Made by a program: the position numbers and the translations under genes. A DNA stretch of 38,224 nt from Deltaproteobacteria bacterium (GTDB lineage: Bacteria; Desulfobacterota; DSM-4660; Desulfatiglandales; Desulfatiglandaceae), in assembly GCA_019307945.1 (NCBI GenBank), contig JAFDIS010000026.1, positions 1-38,224 of the forward strand, in the 5' to 3' direction. Below are positions 33,903 through 38,224 of this stretch, one piece after another; the stretch's first letter is position 1; each line of letters begins with the position of its first letter. The notes under the pieces are model-generated. The model was not told the origin of the DNA. It saw only the letters and a program-made list of their open reading frames with translations, and searched no databases.

Positions 33903-34559
33903 CTATCCTATCTTTTCCAGGACCTTCGACACGAGTCTTTCTATTCCCACGGCCACGTCTTTGATGCCCGGGCCCAGCATGTAGGCGGGTGTCGTAACCA
34001 GGTTGTTTCCCTCGTCCACGTGGATCATGTCCACGGCGCAGGTCTTGTGTTTCCCGCCCATGGTCTCGATGGCCGAAGCGGTGGCCTCGTCGCTTCCGAT
34101 GGTCACTTCCGGGTTTCGGTCGGAAAGGGCCCTGGTGAGGGTGGCTGGTGCGATGCAGATGGCGCCGATCGGTTTCCTCGCCTCAACCATGTCCCGGATA
34201 AGCCGTTTCACCTCAGGGTGTACCGTGGCATCGGGACCCTTCACCGCGAAGTCGCTGAGATTCTTGGCCGCCCCGAATCCGCCGGGGATGATCAGCGCAT
34301 CGATATCCCCGGCCGATACGTCACGGATGTCCTGGATTTCCCCCCGTGCGATGCGGGCCGATTCAACAAGCACGTTTCGCTTCTCGTCCGTCACCTCCTG
34401 GGTGAGGTGATTGATCACATGGTACTGCTCCGTGTTAGGGGCCATACATCGGATCTCGGCGCCTGCGCGGTCCAGGGCCAGCAATGTGATCACCGCCTCG
34501 TGGATCTCGGTTCCGTCGAAAACGCCGCATCCGGACAATAGAACGCCAACGGTCGCCAT
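33903..34559 (-). CDS. elbB: ElbB-type DJ-1/PfpI glyoxalase-like protein
   Basis: The 218-residue protein matches ElbB (YhbL), a DJ-1/PfpI superfamily member linked to isoprenoid production and reported to have glyoxalase activity. Seen: VGVLLSGCGVFDGTEIHEAV, DALIIPGGFGAAKNLSDFA, the nucleophile elbow GAICIAPA with Cys135, HKTCAVDMIHVDEGNNLVTT and PAYMLGPGIKDVAVGIERLV. Length matches. AAGGAGG seven bases before the ATG. Stand-alone leftward gene; no isoprenoid genes nearby. Confidence 0.92.
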   Translation of the reverse strand: MATVGVLLSGCGVFDGTEIHEAVITLLALDRAGAEIRCMAPNTEQYHVINHLTQEVTDEKRNVLVESARIARGEIQDIRDVSAGDIDALIIPGGFGAAKNLSDFAVKGPDATVHPEVKRLIRDMVEARKPIGAICIAPATLTRALSDRNPEVTIGSDEATASAIETMGGKHKTCAVDMIHVDEGNNLVTTPAYMLGPGIKDVAVGIERLVSKVLEKIG

Positions 34560-34922
34560 GGCACTGCCTCCTTGATTCTCTGGGTTCTCCGTTCTCCCGG
34601 GTCGGGCCTCCGTGCTTCGGGGGATCGATCCCCCCGTCCAACTGAAAGGTGTCCGCCCGAGCAGGACCGAGGGCCATCATAGGGTGCGTTTCGGCCGCGT
34701 GTCAAATCAAAAGCCTTCCCGATCGGCTGAAGACGCGGGGCTTCCGCCGCTGATCTCGGCGCTCTTCTTCCCTGAGCGGATAAAACTCGTTGATTCATCG
34801 TGTGATCCATGGTTTGATTCCGCATGCTGAAAGGGAACCGTTCCCGGGCGGGTCCGGGACGGTGCGAAGCATGACATGGAGAGGAGGCGGGGGGAGTCCT
34901 CGCGTCTCCCTGCGAGGTGAGC
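34560..34922. other. Gene-free interval between divergent elbB and MscS genes
   Basis: About 360 bases without a recognisable gene. It should contain the promoters of both flanking genes. The MscS ribosome site GAGG lies five bases before the ATG at 34923. No repeats or hairpins of note. Confidence 0.4.
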
Positions 34923-36053
34923 ATGGAGCGCTTTTTCGAAAGGATCAGCGCGTACCTGGGTGATCTGGATGCGGCGGTGAGCCACGGGATTTACATCGTG
35001 GGCGTGCTGCTGGGTGCTGCTGCGGGGTGGTGGGTGTGGAATATCCTGGTCCGCGCGTTTCGCAGGAAGTATGAGGGCCGTCCCTTTCTACAGGGGGACG
35101 ATTCCCTTTTTCCGCTGGTGCGGCGCGGCGGGCACTATGCGGTTGTCATCCTGGCGGGTGCGGCCCTGCTCAGGCGCTTTCAGGTCCCGGTGGTTGAGAA
35201 CCTTTTTTACGCCCTGCTGATCCTGGTCCTGGCGTCTCTGGCGAGCGGTCTGTTCAACCGGATTCTACCCTTCCTTGAAAAGGGCTGGGTGGAGAAGACC
35301 CGGACCCACGTGGACGACGTGATCGTGGATCTCCTCAAGAAATTTTCGGGTGTCCTCATCTACGCCACGGGCCTTATCCTGGTCCTTGACATAATGGGGC
35401 TCAACATCATGCCCTTCGTTGCGGGGGCCGGGGTGGCGGGTATCGCCATCGGATTCGCGGCCAAGGACACCCTGTCCAACCTGATAGCCGGCATCCTGCT
35501 CATCATCGACCGACCTTTCGAGGTGGGGGACCGGATCGAGGTTTGGTCGGCTCCAAAGAATTCAGCCACGTGGGGTGACGTGATCGACGTGGGTCTGCGG
35601 GCAACGAAGATCCGGACCACGGACAACATCGTCATCGTGATACCGAACAACGAGATCATGAAGCGGGATATCATCAATTACACGACGATCCGCGAGGAGA
35701 TCCGCGTTCGCATCCCCGTGGGTATCTCCTATGAGTCGGATGTTGAAAAGGCGAAGGAAATCATGCGGCGCATCAGCCTGGAACTACCCTGGGTCATGAA
35801 GGATCCGGGGCCCAAGGTGGTGGTGAAGAGCTTCGGGGATTCGGCCGTGAATCTGGAGGCGCGGGTGTGGATTAGGGATCCCCGCCGGAGGATCGACACC
35901 ATTTCCCATGTAACGGACCGGGTCAAGGAGGCTTTCCGGGAAGAGGGAGTGGAAATACCTTACCCCAAGCGGGAAATCTATCTCAGGGTCTCGGGAGAGC
36001 AGAGCGGCGACCGGCAGGGCTCCGGCGGTTCACGGGGCGGTGGGGAAGCCTGA
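34923..36053 (+). CDS. MscS-family small-conductance mechanosensitive channel
   Basis: The 376-residue inner-membrane channel opens under membrane tension to release solutes. Seen: helices at about 20-40, 70-90 and 95-115, another near 145-165, the pore helix AGVAGIAIGFAAKDTLSNL, then the beta domain NLIAGILLIIDRPFEVGDRI, TTDNIVIVIPNNEIMKRDII, and a C-terminal alpha/beta cap ending VEIPYPKREIYLRVSGEQSG. It has more N-terminal helices than E. coli MscS (286 aa), as in many medium-length homologues. I chose ATG 34923 over GTG 34917 because GAGG then has a five-base spacer. The last 15 residues are low-complexity Gly/Ser. Confidence 0.92.
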   Translation: MERFFERISAYLGDLDAAVSHGIYIVGVLLGAAAGWWVWNILVRAFRRKYEGRPFLQGDDSLFPLVRRGGHYAVVILAGAALLRRFQVPVVENLFYALLILVLASLASGLFNRILPFLEKGWVEKTRTHVDDVIVDLLKKFSGVLIYATGLILVLDIMGLNIMPFVAGAGVAGIAIGFAAKDTLSNLIAGILLIIDRPFEVGDRIEVWSAPKNSATWGDVIDVGLRATKIRTTDNIVIVIPNNEIMKRDIINYTTIREEIRVRIPVGISYESDVEKAKEIMRRISLELPWVMKDPGPKVVVKSFGDSAVNLEARVWIRDPRRRIDTISHVTDRVKEAFREEGVEIPYPKREIYLRVSGEQSGDRQGSGGSRGGGEA

Positions 36054-36123
36054 ATATTTTTTTCTGTGACGGGTTTTCCCGAAAATGCATACTTTGCGCC
36101 CGGCAGGCGGTCTGTCGATTCGG

Positions 36124-36951
36124 TCAGAGATCAACAAGTTCCACTGTTTCAGGTGAAATGGGCTCGCCCAGAAAAATTTCCCCCACCCGGCAAAACCGAG
36201 CTATGCCGTCCGTGGCCAGAAAGTGCGTCTTCCCTTCCCCCCCGGCATTCAGGAGCCCTGCGATTTCAAGCCCGTTTTTCACCGCCACGGCAGTGGTCTC
36301 TGCCGAGTCCACCAGGGTGACTCCGGCCCCTGCCACGGAACGGATCGCGTCCGAAAGGGGAGGAAAGTGTGTGCAACCCAGAACGAGGCAATCGGGTCTT
36401 GTGGGGGACCCGCCGCCCAGGATTGGTTCGAGATACCGGGCCACGATGGCCTCCACCAGTTCGCCCCTAACCCACCCCTCCTCGGCCAGGGCCACGAAAA
36501 GGGAACATGGACGGGCCACGATTCGTGCGTCGGGTCGGAACCTGCGTATGGCCCTCTGGTAGGCTCCCCCGCGGATGGTGCCCTCCGTACCGATGACGGC
36601 TACATGCCCCGTGACCGATAGCCTGCAACAGGCCTCCGCCCCCGGCTCCACCACACCCACCACGGGCAATGGGCGATAGGCGGCCTCCAGGGCTTCCAGG
36701 GCCACGGCCGAGGCGGTGTTGCAGGCTACCACGAGCTGCTTGATGCCCCGGTCGACGAGGACCCGGGCGGCTTGAAGCGCGTATCGCGTGACCGACTTGG
36801 CGCTCTTGGTGCCGTAGGGGACCCGGGCCGTGTCTCCCAGATAGACGAAGTCCTCCGCTGGGAGCTGCGAACGAAGCGCCCGGAGCACCGTGAGGCCCCC
36901 CACCCCCGAATCGAAGACCCCTATGGGGCGTTTTCGATCTCCTTTTTCCAT
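36124..36951 (-). CDS. murI: Glutamate racemase
   Basis: The 275-residue cofactor-independent enzyme makes D-glutamate for peptidoglycan. Seen: IGVFDSGVGGLTVLRAL with Asp14/Ser15, GDTARVPYGTKS, the first catalytic Cys77 in VVACNTAS, VVGVVEPGAEA, and the second catalytic Cys193 in LVLGCTHFP, ending VTLVDSAE. All expected residues are there. It converges with the MscS gene and diverges from the DruA-like fragment. The SD is weak (GGGAG about 12 bases upstream). Confidence 0.95.
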   Translation of the reverse strand: MEKGDRKRPIGVFDSGVGGLTVLRALRSQLPAEDFVYLGDTARVPYGTKSAKSVTRYALQAARVLVDRGIKQLVVACNTASAVALEALEAAYRPLPVVGVVEPGAEACCRLSVTGHVAVIGTEGTIRGGAYQRAIRRFRPDARIVARPCSLFVALAEEGWVRGELVEAIVARYLEPILGGGSPTRPDCLVLGCTHFPPLSDAIRSVAGAGVTLVDSAETTAVAVKNGLEIAGLLNAGGEGKTHFLATDGIARFCRVGEIFLGEPISPETVELVDL

Positions 36952-36988
36952 GGATGATCCGGCTCCCGCCGTCGTCAGACGGGGTGTC

Positions 36989-37022
36989 GCCCCATCCTCC
37001 GCGATGCCGCGGAGGATGGGGC
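36989..37022. repeat. Perfect 15-bp stem, 4-base loop hairpin upstream of murI
   Basis: GCCCCATCCTCCGCG at 36989-37003 and its exact complement at 37008-37022 flank the loop ATGC. No T-run follows on either strand. It lies in the murI 5' region and also before the rightward DruA-like fragment, so it does not end any gene seen here. It also marks the change from GC-rich chromosomal DNA to the AT-richer right end. Confidence 0.6.
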
Positions 37023-37140
37023 GGATTTGTAATAGCTCAATAAATAGGGGCGGTCATTCCCATTACGAATCCGGTCATATTTTTTGAAAAATCCACATCT
37101 TTTTTTACGTTCCGGTCCCTGATTCTCTATAGTGTGACGC

Positions 37141-37461
37141 ATGGAGATCGTTGCAAGATATCGGGGACGTAATATCACTGAATCGGACATTGCTGTTGTC
37201 AGACGAATCATTGCCGCCTATCCCGATGGCGGCAGGAGGTTCATCTCAAAAGAGGTTTGCAAGGCATGGGGCTGGCGGCAAACAAACGGCACACTCAAAG
37301 ACATGGTCTGCCGCAGGCTGCTCTTCCTGCTGCAATCAAAAGGTCTTATAACATTACCGCCTCCCAAGTGTAAACTTCCCACTCCTCTTGCCAATCGGAA
37401 AAAACCCGCGAAAATAGAGGTTGATCAAACCCCGATAGAATGCACCCTAAAACCTGCATAA
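37141..37461 (+). pseudogene. N-terminal fragment of a DruA-like (DUF4338) protein
   Basis: The 106-residue frame has GRNITESDIAVVRRIIAAY, SKEVCKAWGWRQTNGTLKDM and VCRRLLFLLQSKGLITLPPP, the typical N-terminal helical region of DUF4338/DruA-like proteins, which are found in Druantia anti-phage loci and in transposon-like contexts. Full-length relatives are about 300 or more residues with a C-terminal GNAT-like region; here the frame stops at TAA (37459-37461), exactly in the left arm of a 15-bp inverted repeat. I see no continuation downstream. TATAGT at 37128-37133 is only eight bases before the ATG. Most likely a truncated remnant; without druB-E genes it is not a Druantia system. Confidence 0.6.
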
Positions 37462-37580
37462 ACTATTTTCAAAGAGGAAGTTATGCTTTTAATATTAGGG
37501 AGTTATGGGAACGTTGTGCTTGCATGACACGCATCAATTCGAATGCGGCCATAAAGTCTTGGGTTTTTGAAAATAGTTTA
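37459..37580. mobile_element. 122-bp element bounded by 15-bp inverted repeats (MITE-like)
   Basis: TAAACTATTTTCAAA at 37459-37473 and its exact complement TTTGAAAATAGTTTA at 37566-37580 flank 92 bases that code for nothing recognisable. The left arm supplies the stop codon of the DruA-like fragment. No target-site duplication is evident outside the arms. It could be a miniature inverted-repeat transposon, the ends of a decayed element, or a large cruciform. Confidence 0.5.
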
Positions 37581-37676
37581 CCCTTCGGCAGCGCCGATTT
37601 TACCGAAACCGGGGACCCACCCTTAGGGTGAGGAGTCCGAGTGAAGCGAGGACAATCTGCGGCGTTGGCAAGGACT

Positions 37677-37700
37677 TGAAGTATCGTATGAAGTATCGTA
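37677..37700. repeat. 12-bp tandem duplication (TGAAGTATCGTA x2)
   Basis: TGAAGTATCGTA occurs twice head to tail without a mismatch. Confidence 0.6.
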
Positions 37701-37726
37701 GTACGTCTGCGCCCTTGCCGCCTTGC

Positions 37727-37747
37727 ACCTGCCTGCGGCAGGCAGGT
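37727..37747. repeat. REP-like 21-nt palindrome
   Basis: Arms ACCTGCCTGC (37727-37736) and GCAGGCAGGT (37738-37747) pair perfectly around a single G. This GC-rich dyad in AT-richer DNA looks like the palindromic unit of a REP or BIME repeat family, the type of sequence RAYT proteins handle; a broken RAYT gene is present near 5.7 kb. No link between the two has been shown. Confidence 0.55.
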
Positions 37748-37906
37748 CTTCGGCAAACTCGACGCTTGCAGGATTTAGGTGCACCATTGATGACCTTGGC
37801 CCCATTCTATCATTATGTCTTCGATCGTATCTCCGGCGCCTTTGAAATGCCCAGTATGGCTGAGCTTATCACTCAAAGAGCCCAACAACTCAATCTGGGC
37901 ACCTCA

Positions 37907-37930
37907 TGGAATCCCCCTTGGAATCCCCCT
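37907..37930. repeat. 12-bp tandem duplication (TGGAATCCCCCT x2)
   Basis: TGGAATCCCCCT is repeated exactly, head to tail, near the window end. Confidence 0.6.
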
Positions 37931-38224
37931 TAAAATACCTTTTAAACACCTTCATCTCCTGGTAATCTCTTTATGGCCTCGATCTGGAATGCGCTCCACA
38001 CACAGTGCCTCACCACAGATTGAGTTTGCCGCTATTTATTGATCTATTACGATGGAGTAATGATGAAGGCGCATAATATCACGAACTTCATCTAGGAGCT
38101 TTTTTTCTTTTTTGTTTGACATATATTAAGCTCTTTTGTATGGCCAAATATATGAAGGAAAAACTACCCGATATTAGCGTTTCAATCAAGTTATCAGGGC
38201 AAAAAGGCCTGTGAATCAATGGTT

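Larger units (their letters stand above)
37581..38224. other. AT-richer repetitive end of the window without a recognised gene
   Basis: Contains a REP-like palindrome, two 12-bp tandem pairs and poorly coding sequence. A frame at 37628-37933 has no recognisable family and includes the tandem repeats, so I do not call it. Beyond 37940 the DNA is AT-rich, with a T-rich run near 38098-38115 and TTGACA at 38116-38121 but no good -10. No gene can be supported up to the edge. Confidence 0.5.

Noticed and set aside
37141-37461. A Druantia anti-phage system
   Set aside because: Only an N-terminal DruA-like fragment is present; no druB-E or large helicase gene is visible.
38116-38144. TTGACA with a TATGGC box 17 bases downstream at the right edge
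   Set aside because: The -10 box is poor and no supported gene follows before the window ends.

Overview
The window is GC-rich, ordinary chromosomal DNA with about 27 protein genes and no rRNA, tRNA or CRISPR array that I can see. Gene content and order suggest a Desulfobacterota-like (former deltaproteobacterial) Gram-negative: a run mfd - PpiC lipoprotein - surA-like - rodZ - tyrS - rpoH - TPR lipoprotein - LolB-like, outer-membrane-type lipoproteins, a HELNQPL-type histidine kinase, class III cyclase and B12/radical SAM genes. The taxonomic call is inference.

Layout. 137-580 (-) is a TrmO-like tRNA methyltransferase. 1139-4111 (+) encodes an RND/MMPL permease fused to a complete histidine-kinase core. 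4147-5595 (+) is nicotinate phosphoribosyltransferase. 5.6-6.2 kb is AT-richer and holds a broken REP-associated transposase. 6.2-9.3 kb carries a nitronate-monooxygenase-like flavoprotein, a degraded stretch and a single-chain two-domain CoA-transferase; the pair resembles IpdC and IpdA/IpdB of steroid-ring degradation. 9.6-13.5 kb (+) is a tight unit: a eukaryote-type HisH-HisF fusion, an MptE/Maf-like (DUF115) protein joined by an ATGA overlap, and an unknown protein. 13.5-25.0 kb (-) is a long envelope/stress block ending upstream in mfd, with its own heat-shock sigma factor. 25.3-25.6 kb (-) is a small ABM-domain monooxygenase.

26.0-32.4 kb (+) contains a membrane HAMP adenylate/guanylate cyclase, then a B12-binding radical SAM enzyme, a GT4 glycosyltransferase, a SAM methyltransferase and an alpha/alpha-toroid protein, the last three overlapping each other; a second methyltransferase converges on them. 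This looks like a small glycan or glycolipid tailoring locus of unknown product. 33.4-36.9 kb has a PilZ-like protein with a weak motif, an ElbB-type DJ-1 protein, an MscS channel and glutamate racemase.

The right end (37-38.2 kb) is AT-richer and scrambled: a DruA-like N-terminal fragment ends inside a 15-bp inverted repeat, followed by a REP-like palindrome and two 12-bp tandem duplications. The most unusual items are the permease-kinase fusion, the HIS7-like fusion coupled to a DUF115 gene, the IpdC/IpdAB-like pair with a changed active-site residue, and the glycan-tailoring locus beside a cyclase.
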